Part shown: one piece after another, positions 10,713 to 21,768 of the stretch
How positions within the stretch are numbered: the stretch's first letter is position 1
How the letters are laid out: the number at the start of each line of letters is the position of its first letter
DNA from: Chara braunii
Taxonomy: Eukaryota; Streptophyta; Charophyceae; Charales; Characeae
Length of the DNA stretch: 49,103 nucleotides
Direction of reading: 5' to 3'
Assembly (NCBI GenBank): GCA_003427395.1
Contig: BFEA01000748.1
Coordinates: 474,599-523,701 of the forward strand
Made by a program: the position numbers and the translations under genes
The notes under the pieces: generated by a model
What the model was told of the DNA's origin: nothing
What the model saw: only the letters and a program-made list of their open reading frames with translations
Database searches by the model: none

Positions 10713-11975
10713 CGAACCCACTGCTTCATTTTTTTTACGTTTTCTTTTTTTTGATTGATTGATTGCTTGCTTGCTTGCTTGCTTGATTGATTGATTGATT
10801 GATTGATTGGTGGGGAAGTGGTCACCCTTTTCCCGCTCATGAGCACACACACACATACACATACACACTATTACGTTTTTTTTTACTGATTGATTTTTCT
10901 TTTTTTTATTACGTTTCTTTGGATTAAAATACTTATTTTTTGGCTTTTTATTTTTCAAAAATAAAAAACACTTCATAATCGAAAACAAGAAATATAGGGT
11001 TGTAGGCATTTTACAACCCTACAATCCCAGTTTGTTTTTCTTTTTTTCGGTCCATTGTTTTTGTTTTTAAAAATATGTGAAATTCTCGGCCGCACCCAAC
11101 CTCATAGGGCATGGCTTGTAGTCGGATCTCGGCCTCAAGCCAAGTTCTACCCCGCGGTCATGACCATGGGGGATTCATAGCGCGCAGGTAGCCGTCGATC
11201 CAAATTTGCGTGTGTTGGACATTCACATGAGGTTCCTACGAAGTTGCCACGACGTCAAGGTGATCCAGATGTCAAATTTGTAGGCGTGAGGAGAGACTGA
11301 CAATCTTTTATCGGCGCCGTCAATGATGCTCCCCTTCCAAGTGCAAATAAATGGGTACTTGTTGGGCGAGAATGGCTATTCTCCTTCAGAAATTGATAGT
11401 TGTTCCATATGGTTGCATTGGTCACCACCATTTGGAGGAACGCTTCGAAAGCAAGGAGAAGGTGGCGAGAGGGGTTGAGGATAAGGGTTTTCGGCAGGGT
11501 TAAAGGGATGTAGAGGTTGTTCTTGCGCACACACAAGATGAATATGGAGACATTGCCGCAGTTTGCTGTCATTTGAATTCTCCACAACATTCTCATCGTC
11601 GTGGGCATTCCATTTAACGATAATTTGTTGTGGGAGGTGGATGTCGAAAGAGTGCGCCGCCGTGTGGACCTCGGGATTCAGCAACCCCTACGGCACGTGT
11701 GCATGGAGAGTTTCAGAAGCGATGCACTCATTCTAAGGGACACATTGGCGGAGTTGATGAAATATGAGTAGCAACGTCCTTCCTCCGATTGATAATGCTT
11801 CTAGATGTCGTGCATGGATGGGGGGGGGGGGGTGCACGCAAGTCTGGATTCACAAAACGGTGGAGTCGTGTGTCATCGTGCTCATTGTTCGAAAATGAGA
11901 TCCCTGGAGCTACGGGTATCGTTCATGTTTTGGAACAGTTCGTCGTAGTTTTGTTAATAGGGTGTGTTATCCGGT
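10713..11975. other. Stretch without recognisable gene; GATT/GCTT microsatellite
   Basis: Contains a (GATT)n/(GCTT)n tract at 10753-10808, T/A-rich filler to about 11080, and a unique stretch 11080-11800 with two overlapping minus-strand frames of about 100 residues (11255-11684) that match no family I know. A 12-base G run lies at 11820-11831. Nothing else is seen. Confidence 0.6.
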
Positions 11976-12152
11976 GTTGTCACGCGAGGATCCCTGGGGC
12001 CCAAGCCGGGGTACGGGTTTCACGCCCGGACCCACGCCCCTGCCTCAACCCCGGCACCCCCGACCACGCCTCGCAACCCCACCCCCGCAACCCGCACCTA
12101 CGCCCCAGCTGTCAGTGTGAATACCCTTACACGGGTATCCACCCTGTTTTTT
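11976..12152. repeat. GC-rich repeat end shared with 19251
   Basis: The block starting gttgtcacgc and containing ggatccctgggg, aagccggggta and gggtttcac matches the start of the GC-rich element at 19251 (gttgtcaggc, ggatccccgggg, aagccggggta, gggtttcac) and continues with CCCCGCAACC-type sequence. It closes near 12147 with ggtatccaccctg. It may be a short deletion derivative of the same element family. Confidence 0.55.
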
Positions 12153-14160
12153 TTGCAAGAAACAAAAAATAAGTTTGGTTTAAAGTTAAAGTATATCGCG
12201 CGAGGCGCGGCTGTATATGTGGTTTATTTTAACTAGGTTGTTGACTAAAATAAAGAGTATGCGGGCGCGCAGACTTAGGTTACCGGCAAAAAAAATAATT
12301 TTTAATTTAAACTAGGATTAATACATTGCAACTTTTGATTGGTTCATTTGACAACGGCGGGTATGTTGTACGAAGGATGACTTTGACTACAAAGTGGTTT
12401 CGGCAATGGTCAGGCATGCAAGGACGTGCAGCCGCGCGGTGGAAGCGAAAGACTTATGGCTTTGGGATTAGTCGGTAGTCCAAGGTGTTATCCTTGGAAT
12501 GCCTTAGTAGACCCTTGCGCCACGTAGTAACCACCTATATGATTTATCGCTAGCGGTAAGCTCAGCCTTGGGCCTAACACTATTGGTTATCGCACTTTCA
12601 CCTAAGGGATTCGAGGATCGAAGCCAGCGAGCGGCAGCGCATAAGTACTAGAGCGGCGTAAAGAGAGCGAGGGTTGAGGGCCCGGTGGGCCCATCCCCCT
12701 TCGTTTTGCTGATTAGCAGAGTCGGGGCGGTCCTAATGGTTTCATATCCCCGCCCGTCGTTTACCGATGTTTTGTTTTTCCTATATTTTTTATTATTTTT
12801 ACTACCATTGTTTTTTTTTTTCCGTATGTTTCTCGGCGGGCTTTTTGATCAAACATGGCATCTGATTCCGAGACCGTTGACCAGACCGATGAGCCAACTT
12901 AGGCGGTGTAAATTTTGACTTTTTGAGCTACGTAGCGGGGCCGTCACGACAGTGTAAGACCTTGAGTANGCGCCTNTTTTGGCAGGCCCGTGTGGGTGCC
13001 TGCGTATTCGATGAAGTTAGTAAAATTCCTCTATCCTTGTCCGTCTTATAACATTGACCAAAGAGCGTGACGTGCAAGTCAGTCGGTGGGAGTTTGGCTT
13101 GCNGTAAAGGCAGAGTGGTCAACTGACGGGAGTACGGCGTGGTTCCGCCATCAGTACTAAGTGGATTGAGTGTGAGCGTGCCCACTGCTATTGTTAGGAC
13201 GTGGACCGTGCCTTATGCGCAGGGGGGAGCACCAGGTCGGGAAGCCACATTGCGTTGCTGTTCACGCGGAAGCCCCTCTTCACTTTGGTCTTCAAAGTTC
13301 TCTTTTGAATATCTGCTAATACCACTAGGATCTGCATCGGGACCCGCTTCACCAAGGCGTACGCTACAGGCCCGCTGCTGACCCGTGCCCGTGATGCGGT
13401 GATTTGCTATCCATGTGTGAACGGGCCGGTTGGGACAAGTAAGGTAACCAGCTCTGCTTAAGCAAGCAGAGCTGGCCCGAAGGAACTCTAGTAGAAGCTT
13501 ACAACAATATTGTATGCAGTAGTTTGATAGGCTAGGCGTAGATGCGGGGTCCAGGGAAAAACTCTCGTGGAGAGTAGCACCGACCTCTGTCGGGCAGATC
13601 GCTTGTCGGGCTTGAGTATAGGGACGAGAGGAACAATCAGGCCGCTCAGTCCTGGGCTTTCTCAGAGTTGGTAAGGCGGGTAGGACTCCCAAACTGCGCT
13701 ATCGCATAGTTGGTGAGGGTGGTAGTGAAGGTTGAGGACGAATGAACCTGGACGGATTTGGCGCCAGGCCTATTCAGAGAAAACAAAAATGGTAGAGTAA
13801 GAGTATGGCGGAGTCGAAAGTGGACAACTCACTCATTCCTTGATCGAACCAGGCAAGGGAAGGAGCTATTCCGATATTTTGAGGCTGTGCGAACGAGATG
13901 GAAGAGTCAGAATGGCAGATGGGGGAGTAGGTTAGTCGATATGGGAGAAGGCCCTGCGCGGAAAGATGGAGGTGACGGGTATGGCGGGGGNAAGGAGACT
14001 TACCTCATTTGTTGCTTGATGGGATTGGGCAAGGTAGCAAGCTAGGTTTGGGTTTTTGGACAGGGTGAATCCGATGGCAGTGCCAGATTTTGTGTTGAGG
14101 ACGTGAATTCGACGGTAGCTTGATTAGGAGCTGCGCGAAGGAGGGGATTGAACCCTGTCT
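12153..14160. other. Unassigned segment with RNA-like hairpins and single Ns
   Basis: No gene recognised. It differs in texture from its surroundings and carries short perfect hairpins: ccaagg-tgttat-ccttgg near 12481-12498, and a 12-bp stem with a 4-base loop at 13449-13476 (ccagctctgctt / aagcagagctgg). Ns sit at 12969, 12976, 13103 and 13991. Organelle-derived DNA or a degraded group II intron was considered, but no domain V-like motif or organellar gene was found. No claim is made beyond 'structured, unidentified'. Confidence 0.35.
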
Positions 14161-14483
14161 TATTTAGCGGAAGATTCACTTTTGACTACCACGCTGGAAG
14201 GTGGCACGACGCTAGCGGCTACGAGAAGGAGATCGCATCGGCCAAATTCAGAGACACGGTCCTGTTGTGTGTATGCAGGGCGATTGCTCGTAAGGCTTGC
14301 TGATGTGAGATGAAGTGGAGGTGGAGCTATGGTGCTAATCTGCGCGATAGCTAGTGCAGGCTGGCAGCGGCAGCCAGCGGATGAGCAGCGACAGACAGCG
14401 GATGAGTGGTGGTAGGCGAGAGCGAGAGAGAGGGTGGGAACTCGCTTAGTCATGTGGCCGGATCGCACGGCCTCCTAGACTTT

Positions 14484-15664
14484 TCATGTATCAGCCACAT
14501 GTGGCCCACCCTCCACAGCCTCCTCCGCCTCTGATGCCACTCCCTCCATAACTTCCTCCCCCGCCACCACCCCACCCTGCCAACCATCTCTCCCTATCTC
14601 TCGACGTCGGCGCTCCTCCAACGCCCGTGCGAACGCCTGAGCACGCGGGGCGCTGGATGGCATAAGTCGAGCCCTCTCTCGCTCCATGATGACGCGTGTC
14701 GTATCTGGAGACTCCGCCGCCATCCTAACTCTCCGGGTCAACGTCCCCATCTCGCCTGTCGCCTCGTCCCTCGATAGCGCCCTTTCCGTCGATGCCGCCC
14801 CGTTGCAACTAGGGGGAGCGCCCATCGACATGTCAAAGTCGAAGTGGGTCCCCATCTCTGAACCCGACCACCTTGTGGGAGGAGACATCCCCATCCCCCT
14901 TGCCACACCCTAGGTGAAACCCCCTACGGTTGAATCGAGCTCCTCCGAGATAATTTGCTGCATTAGATGTTCCTCAACATCGTCATCACCCTCAAAGGCG
15001 TCCGCACCATCACGCTCCATATCAACGCCTGACACCGCCGCTGCTGGCGCTACCTCTTCCTCCGCTGCTGCTGCTGCCTGCTACCTCCCCCTCCACTGTT
15101 ACCGCAGCAGACACCTCCTCCTCCCCCGCTGCCACTGCCGGTACCTCCTCCGGTGCTGCTACCTCCCTCTCCATCGCTGTCACTGTCTTGACCTCCTCCT
15201 CTGGTCGGGCTGGCCCCCCCCTGTCCGCCGGGGTGGCACGATGGCCACCAGCCTTCGGCAACACCCCCGAGGAAGGTGATCGTAACCTCAGTCGGCGGAC
15301 CACCGTAGATCTCTGCAGAAATCCATGCTGAGGCAAGGAGGATGTTGACTCCTCTGTGTCCACTGCTGCGATGGCCGACTGAAGTGGCGAGACGGGCGAT
15401 GGTGGTGCCGGATTCGGAACAGGAGGTGGTAGAATGAACGATTTTCGCCTTGTTGGAGTAGGAGTCACCATCCGTGTCTCTGCGCAGCCTGTGCCTGCAT
15501 CAGAGCCCCCGACTCTATCCTCACACACATGACCCGTGGAAGCCACCTCCCCGAAAGGGCCCCAACAATCCTCGTCTCCCCCCATCATCTCCCTCTCCGG
15601 CCGGTCCTCCGCCCGTCGTGCGGTGTATGTCCTCATCTCTGCGTCGTCGGTATCCTCATGCGTC
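14484..15664 (-). pseudogene. hAT transposase pseudogene, C-terminal low-complexity tail
   Basis: Downstream, on the minus strand, of the hAT dimerisation domain and in continuity with it: a region rich in Glu, Arg, Ala, Pro and Ser (two frames, 15022-15672 and 14484-14906). A TAG separates it from the preceding frame exactly where a CAG would restore reading. Such disordered tails follow the dimerisation domain in some hAT proteins. Function unknown. Confidence 0.45.
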
Positions 15665-17149
15665 TCGTTCATCTAGTGAGGAATGGGGAGCACAGGGTCA
15701 TCTGATGCCTCAGGTGCCCTCTCCTCATTTGAGTCATCATCTCTGGGGTACGGACGGAAAATGTAAGCACGTCTCTCAAAAGCAGCATCAGCAAAAAGCA
15801 GTGCAGAAACCCCGATGAGATCGCGCGTAATAAGCGCAACCTACTGGGCAATCTCCTCCTGCATCATCCCCTTGCGCGTGCCCGTGCGCACCGACTCCAC
15901 CTTGAGTCTTGCCTGACAGTGGAGCGTGCCCTTGTCTCACTGGCATGGCAGCACATAACCGCATCCTGCTCGCCGGTACTCGATCAACCACAAATTTGCG
16001 GTGATCTCAACGAGTTCCACGACCTTCTCAAAGGCTAACCTGTTGTGTTTTTTCATGTGGATGTCCTCGTGGACTTCCCATTTCCTCTCCGCCGAAGAGG
16101 CACAAGGCCACATGTGCATCACACGAAGAGTTCACCGCTGCATCTCAGGCGCGCCAACCCGAACTCGGACCACCAAGATGCGCATTCGATCGTCTCGGCG
16201 TTACCTCTACACCCGCGCCCACGAGCATGCCCCTCAGCCCCGCCCCAATCACCAAACCTGCCATGCTGCATGTGGAAGTCCTCACACTGCCGATACGCAG
16301 CGATATACTCCACATTGTCCAACTCGAAACCTGCATGCGTCAGAATGTGCCTTTTCACTTGCCTCACAAGCCAAGCATGGTGCTCCTCGACCTTGCCCGA
16401 AAAGTAATGAACAGGTCGCCTCCGGGGGTTCAGTAAGAACCCTGCGTAGTGAGTCGTCTCAAGCATGTGCAATGTGTGGGCCTGCACATACCTCATGATC
16501 CTATTTGCGAAGGACTGACCCAAAGGAGCGCATCCGTCCTTCACACAAGGGACAAGATCCTATGCTCACTCGACCACGAGCGACATGAACTGCCCTCCAA
16601 GATCCATCCGCCTAAGCAACTGTATGAGAGGCTCCATGATATGGACGATGGTGGTCACTCTTTCCCACCACGGATCCCATCTAATCTATTGGCGCACCCA
16701 ACGCGCCATGTAGCACACGTCGGTGAGCCACGGGATGGAAGCAGAAAACCCCGAGTGGTCCCGTAGCATCATGCCCTGCAAAGTGTCCTGCAGACACAGC
16801 AGCCTCTCCAGCATGGAGTAAACAGATGCAAACCTCGTCTCGCAGGAAAGAACAAGCCCCATGTTGGAGCTACCTTATTTGAAAGAATGAAGGGAGACGT
16901 GGTGGGTTTTTGACAACACCACCAGCACACGAGCATGTGTGATCGTGTCCACGAAAGCGTCGCAACTCGTCCCCATGTCTGACAACAATTTGTTGCAGAC
17001 ATGGACGGAATATGGGAGCCAAGTAATCCTCCTTAATGCAAGAGACATGGTAGTTGAGGCCAACACCTTAAGGCTTGTATCCCCCGCGTACGCTGAAGCA
17101 GAGTCAGTGCATATCGCATTGACCCACTGCGGCCCGCCGAACCCGAACT
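15665..17149 (-). pseudogene. hAT transposase pseudogene, catalytic core second half and dimerisation domain
   Basis: Read on the minus strand across several frames. Hallmarks in order: ICTDSASAY (hAT 'TDNAS' region with catalytic Asp); ITWLPYSVHVCNKLL (equivalent to 'PCAAHxLNLLL'); a CETRFASVYSMLERLL stretch (the 'xTRFaSxyxML' region); then, near 16160-15960, WWSEFGL, ASSAERKWEVHEDIHMKKHN and RLAFEKVVELV, the hAT C-terminal dimerisation domain. Frameshifts and stops are frequent, so this is a relic. It is separated from its N-terminal half by the element at 17150-18721. Confidence 0.85.
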
Positions 17150-18721
17150 TTGTGTAACAGGTTGAACGCGCCGAACGCGCGTGCACGTTCAAACGCGCGC
17201 GTTCATACCCCCCGGGGCCGCGTTCAATCGCGTTCAAACGCGCTGCGCGCCACGTGGCGCGAAAAAGATGAATGCGACACCGAGGGGCGCGCGCGCACGT
17301 TGCTGACTACGGGGTGGAAGACCTAGTTCAAGAAACCACGAAAGTGCAAAAAACACCCCCCAGAAGGCCCACCACCCCGTAGGGAGCAGCGGCGCTGCTT
17401 GGGGGGGGCTGTGGGCCCATGCCCCACACAAAACGAGAAAAAAAAAAAAGTGTGTGAATGTGTCTGTGTGTGTGTGTGAATGCTCTTTTTTTTTTTCCAG
17501 GGGGGGGGTTGGGGGAACCCCCAACCATGGCACAGACAGCCCATGCAGGCTTTCTAAAGGGTCCTCGCAGCCATCTGGCGAAGGCCCCCCCACCAAAATC
17601 AAGGCAGGCAGTGAATATGCACGAGAGCAGGAGCTGGCCGAATATATACTCAACATTCAGGTCTCTCTCTCTCTCTGCAGTTATGGGTTGCTCACGTAGC
17701 CAGGCCCGTGATTCTCAAGGCTTGGCTGCACTACTCACCAAATGTGCAAAACTAGAATGAATCTTCTGCAGAACGTGGAATAATACGCCGTCATATGTCT
17801 TTTCTTTTCTTTTTCTCGTTTTTTTTCTCGTTTATCTTTTTTCTCNTTTTTCTTTTTTTCTCGTTTTTCTTTTCTTAGGAATACGTGCAGTGGCCCCAAA
17901 AGAAAACAAAAGAAAAGAAGAATGAGAAAAAAAAAAAAAACATATGGCGGCGTATTATTCCACGTTCTGCAGAAGATTCATTCTAGTTTTGCACATTTGG
18001 TGAGTAGTGCAGCCAAGCCCTGAGAATCAGGGGCCTGGCTACGTGAGCAACCCAGAACTGCAGAAACACAGTCCTGAATCCGAATGTTGAGTATATATTC
18101 GGCCAGCTCCTGCTCTCGTGCATATTCACTGCTTGCTTTGACTTTGGTGGGGGGGGTTCTGCACCACATGGCTGCGAGGATCCTTCGGAAAGCCTGCATG
18201 GGTTGTCTGATCCGTGGTTGGGGGATTCCACCAACCCCCCCTTGGAAAAAAAAAAGAGCATTCACACACACACACAGACAGATTCACACACTTTTTTTTT
18301 TTTTTTTTTTTTTTCTCGTTTTGTGTGGGGCATTGGCCCACAGCCCCCCCCAAGCAGCACCGCTGCTCCCTACGGGGTGGTGGGCCTCCTGGGGGGTGTT
18401 TTTTGCCCCCTTCAAAAAGCCTGCGTGGGCTGTCTGCACACACACACACACACATTTACACACTTTTTTTTTTTTTCCTCTCGTTTTGTGTGGGGCATTG
18501 GCCCACAGCTCCCCCCCCAAGCAGCGCCGCTGCTCTCCACACCGCCCACAACCCCCCCAAGCGCCGCCGCCGCTCCCCACACTACCCAAAGGGCCCCTTC
18601 ACCCCGCACAGCCCCCTGCGCAAACGCGTCAATCGCGTTCAGGCACGTTCAGTAAACGCACGTTCACTGCGTTCATAAATTGAACGCGGAACGCGCGTTC
18701 AATGAACGCGCGGTAACATAG
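17150..18721. mobile_element. Palindromic non-autonomous TIR element inserted in the hAT transposase
   Basis: A ~1.57-kb insertion. Flanking octamers cccgaact (17142-17149) and cctgaact (18722-18729) differ at one base; with one copy removed, the transposase frame reads across as HEF-RFGGPQ. Terminal ~200 bases are rich in ttgaacgcg motifs. Ends resemble each other and those of the element at 45968 (ctatgttaccg at the right end read inward). Most of the interior is one large inverted repeat (about 17345-17796 against 17940-18395). An 8-bp duplication suggests hAT-type mobilisation. No transposase inside. Confidence 0.75.
17345..18395. repeat. Large inverted repeat, arms ~450 bp, loop ~143 bp
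   Basis: Left arm 17345-17796 is repeated as the reverse complement at 17940-18395. For example, gaatgaatcttctgcagaac at 17754 reappears inverted ending near 17990. The loop (17797-17939) is itself built of TTTTCTCG and its complement, with an N at 17846. A third, shorter partial copy of the outer arm (tttgtgtggggcattggccc and the poly-T before it) lies at 18465-18540. Confidence 0.85.
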
Positions 18722-19250
18722 CCTGAACTCGTGGAAGATGGTGACCCATCTCCAAAGAACATGCTCTGCATCGTCCGACTCCCCCTCTCGATTGATCGTC
18801 ATGTACATGACGACCCCTCGCGAGCCTGCGGTAAGGAAATTCATGATCGGTCTCCCATCTCGTGATTTTCTCCCGTTTGAGAGGATGATGGCACCGGTCA
18901 CCCATAATGGATGCCTCACCTCCTCCAATTCCTCTGCCAACTCCACGCGGTGGGTCTCCACCATCTGCATGTTCGCAATCTCACTGTGGTTGGGAAACAC
19001 ATCGTGCTGAAGGAGCACCTGGACATATGTCTTTCATGCCTCGTTGTGAAAGGCATTGAAGGATACCCCGCTGTAATAAAGCCAGCCAAGGAGGGCCTTC
19101 TTGTGGCGAGGAACCCACTCGCCACCGTAGACCTCAATGTCAACCTTCTACTGCCTAAGCCTCTTTCCAGCTTGGGTGGCAGCCGTATCAGCTCCTCCTT
19201 CCTTCCTCTTTGAAGGACCTTCCCCCCTCGCACCCTCCCTTGCAATTAGC
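18722..19250 (-). pseudogene. hAT transposase pseudogene, catalytic core first half
   Basis: Minus-strand frame with typical hAT features: an entry segment (YGGEWVPRHKKALLGWLYY, then SGVSFNAF), a helical linker ending ETHRVELAEELEEVRHP, and the first catalytic strand region GAIILSNGRKSRDGRPIMNF, where hAT enzymes carry 'DG..S....xxxNFxA'. The expected catalytic Asp before G is Asn here (LSNGRK). In-frame stops are TAG at 19151-19149 and TGA at 19036-19034; the latter replaces an expected Trp. It continues into 17149-15665 beyond the inserted element. Confidence 0.85.
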
Positions 19251-20996
19251 GTTGTCAGGCAGGGATCCCCGGGGTGCAAGCCGGGGTAGGGGTTTCACAC
19301 CCGGGTCCCCGCCCCTGCCAAAAAAAACCCGCCCCTGCCCCAACCCCGCCACCCCTGCTCCCAGCCCACACACGCGAGGCTGCGCGCCCGTGCGCACGTG
19401 CGCTCTAGTGCGCGCTGGGACCGTGCGAGACTGTGCACGCGTGCACGCGTTCGTCCTAGTGTGCGCGGGAACCGCGCGAGGTTGTGTGACCCTGCGCGCG
19501 TGCGCCCTGGTGGGCGTTGGGACCGTGCGAGGCTGCACGCCCGTGCGAGGGTGCGCCTTGGTGTGCGCGGGGGTCGCGCGAGGCTGTGTGCCCGTGCACG
19601 CGAGCGCCCTAGTGTGCGCGGGGGCCACGCGAGGCTGTGCGCCCGTGCGCGCATGCGCCCGTGCGTGTGCGGGGGTCGTGCGAGGCCGCGCGTCCGTGAG
19701 CTCGTGCGCCTTGGTGTGTGAGGGGGCCGCGCAAGGCTACGCGCCCGTGCGCGCGTGCACCCTAGTGTGCACGGGGACTGCGTGAGGCTGCGCGCCCGTG
19801 CGCGCGTGCGCTCTGGTGTGCGCGGGGGCTGTGCAAGGCTGTGCGCCCGTGCGCCTTAATGCACGCAGAGGCAGCGCGAGGCTGTGCTAGTGCGCGCATG
19901 CGCCCTAGCGTGCATGGGGCCCACGCGAGGCTGCGCGTCCGTGCACGAGTGCGCCCTAGTGCACGTGGGGGCCGTGCGAGGCTGCACGCCCGTGCACGTG
20001 TGCGCCCTAGCGTGCCCGGGGGGGCCTTGCGAGCAGCTGTACATCAGTGCGTCTGTGCGTCCCGGTGCGGCGTGCACTCCGCCCTTCCCCTCGTGCGTGT
20101 TACCTCTTGTCTCCCCCGTGCGTGTTGCCTGTTATCTCCCCCGTGCGTGTTGCCTGTCCGTCGTTCTCCCCGTGCGTGTTGAAGTCCGTCCGTCCCTCCT
20201 GCATCTTCCACTCATGCATGCGAGAAGTGTCCCCGTCGTGGGCCCGGTTCGGATTTTATACTTTGTCGTGCCCCTTTCGAAGTGTGCCTCAACCCTTCTG
20301 TGCCCCACTGCAGCCCAGGGTTGCCGACAAGTTGCAGCGCCCCGGTACCGGGCCTGCGCCCGAGCCTGTTTGGGCCCTCCAAAGGTTTTCAGCGAGAGGG
20401 GCCTTTTAGTTGGGAACCGGGCCTTTTGCAGCGCCCTGCTACCGCTGCTCTTTCCGAACCTTGTCCCGGGCCTATTCGGGCCTAGGTGGTCCCCACACTC
20501 AAGTGGTACCGGCCCTTGGGAAAATCCAGCAGGCCCCCCCCCGAAATTCTAGGCTGTAAGGCCCATTTCCAAGCCTTAGGTCGGCAACCTCTTTTCCTTG
20601 CAACTTCGGAGGTTGCTGCCACTCGAGACGCCCGAGGCTTCGGATCAAGTGCCCTGGCGTCCCCATTCCTCTAGCTCCTATCCGGGCCTTGGTGAATTCC
20701 CGTCTCCTCACGATCGTCCCTCTTCCCAGGAGCTAGGCTTTTCATTGCCCACTGGAGTTTCATCGAGCCTCTGAGTGGCTTATGTTCATGTCCACTTCAT
20801 GGGAGTATCGCACGTCAATGCTCTAGCCCCGCTCAGACTGAGTGTCGTGGTCCGGCTGCTTATGCCATCGATTTGTCGCTGCTTTTTTCCATGGCCCGTA
20901 GAGGCTCCATCAAGCAGAATAAGTAGGTAGGGCCCCTGATGAGCCCCTTTTGTCAAGGAAGTAAAGGGCGGCTTAAGGCAGGAGCCGCCCGACAAC
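19251..20996. mobile_element. GC-rich insertion in the hAT pseudogene, with minisatellite
   Basis: The block separates the BED-finger part (21050-21268) of the transposase from its core. Its left end (gttgtcaggcaggga) recurs at 11976. Its right end read inward is gttgtcgggcggctcc, an imperfect terminal inverted repeat of about 10-12 bases. I could not find a clean target duplication. The interior holds a 51-bp minisatellite, a shorter array of cccccgtgcgtgttgcctgt type at about 20085-20190, and unassigned sequence. Class unknown. Confidence 0.45.
19375..20040 (+). repeat. 51-bp GC-rich minisatellite, about 13 units
   Basis: Consecutive units of the type gaggctgcgcgcccgtgcgc plus gcgtgcgccctagtgtgcg and ggggcc. 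The period is 51 bases (17 codons), so all frames stay in register; on the plus strand the first eight or so units translate as variants of RGCAPVRACALVCAGTA. Units diverge mainly at single bases. Repetitive peptides here follow from the period and are not evidence of a gene. Confidence 0.85.
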
Positions 20997-21049
20997 GGGC
21001 CCCGCGATCGATGTGGATCACGTCCTCCTCCATGTCACCACCTCCACCT

Positions 21050-21268
21050 TCTCCATCTGATCATACTCGAACTTTTGTTGCGGACCTGCCAACCCTCTCC
21101 ATTTGATCAGACTCGAACTTTTGTTGAGTACGTTTTGCTATGTCATACAATGCCTCGTCGCTGACGTCCTTGCAGTAGTTAGTCTAAACGAAGTGCCTCG
21201 TGGTGTGGTACTGAGTCCCCTGTAACACTTTGTTGCAAAATGTGCAACACTACATCATTACCCCCATT
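21050..21268 (-). pseudogene. hAT transposase pseudogene, N-terminal BED zinc finger
   Basis: Minus-strand peptide too broken to show as a long frame. CTFCNKVLQGTQYHTTRHF has the C-x2-C...H-x3/4-H pattern of a BED DNA-binding finger, followed after a TAG (21186-21184, at a position where CAG/Gln would fit) by TNYCKDVSDEALYDIAKRTQ and QQKFESDQMERV. A further TAG lies just upstream of the first Cys. Order and strand place it as the N-terminus of the transposase whose core lies at 19250-15665. Confidence 0.75.
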
Positions 21269-21512
21269 TGCCGACCTTCTGGCCGACGACATGGTACCGA
21301 TACGCAGAGGAGCGACCCTTGAACGTCTCCTGCACATGTTCCAGAGCAGGCTTATGATGACGCCGCTGTGCCCTCTTTCCTGCTCTGAAGCGTCGACCCG
21401 GAGCTCGTTCCAAAAGCCTCGCAACCCCCGCCGCCTGCCGCCCCCGGTCTGCCTTTCCCCCCCACCGTTACAGAACCGCCCGAACGTCGTCTCACAACGC
21501 CGCACATGGACG

Positions 21513-21711
21513 AACGGCCGCTGAACGCTCGCGTTCAATCACGTTCAACGCTGTTGAATTGAGTTGAAACATGTTGAATCGCGTTTAACACCGTTGAATT
21601 AAAAATTCAACGCCGTTTGTCGCTGCTGTGAGTGCGAATCTGCCGTTGTAGCTGATCCCGCTCCCACTCCAGTATCGCTTCCGCTTTGCTCCAGCCGCCG
21701 CTCCCGCTGCT

Positions 21712-21768
<57 letters not shown>

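Noticed and set aside
10753-10808. Coding or regulatory meaning of GATT/GCTT repeat
   Set aside because: Simple microsatellite, no supporting context.
12153-14160. Group II intron or mitochondrial insertion
   Set aside because: No domain V-like hairpin, no 5' gtgcg boundary and no organellar gene seen; kept only as a question.
14484-15672. Independent Glu/Arg-rich host gene
   Set aside because: It continues the hAT transposase on the same strand after one TAG at a likely Gln codon, so it is better explained as its C-terminal tail.
19188-19785. Cys/Val/Arg-rich repetitive protein from the minisatellite
   Set aside because: A 51-base period keeps every frame open on both strands; the repeat alone explains it.
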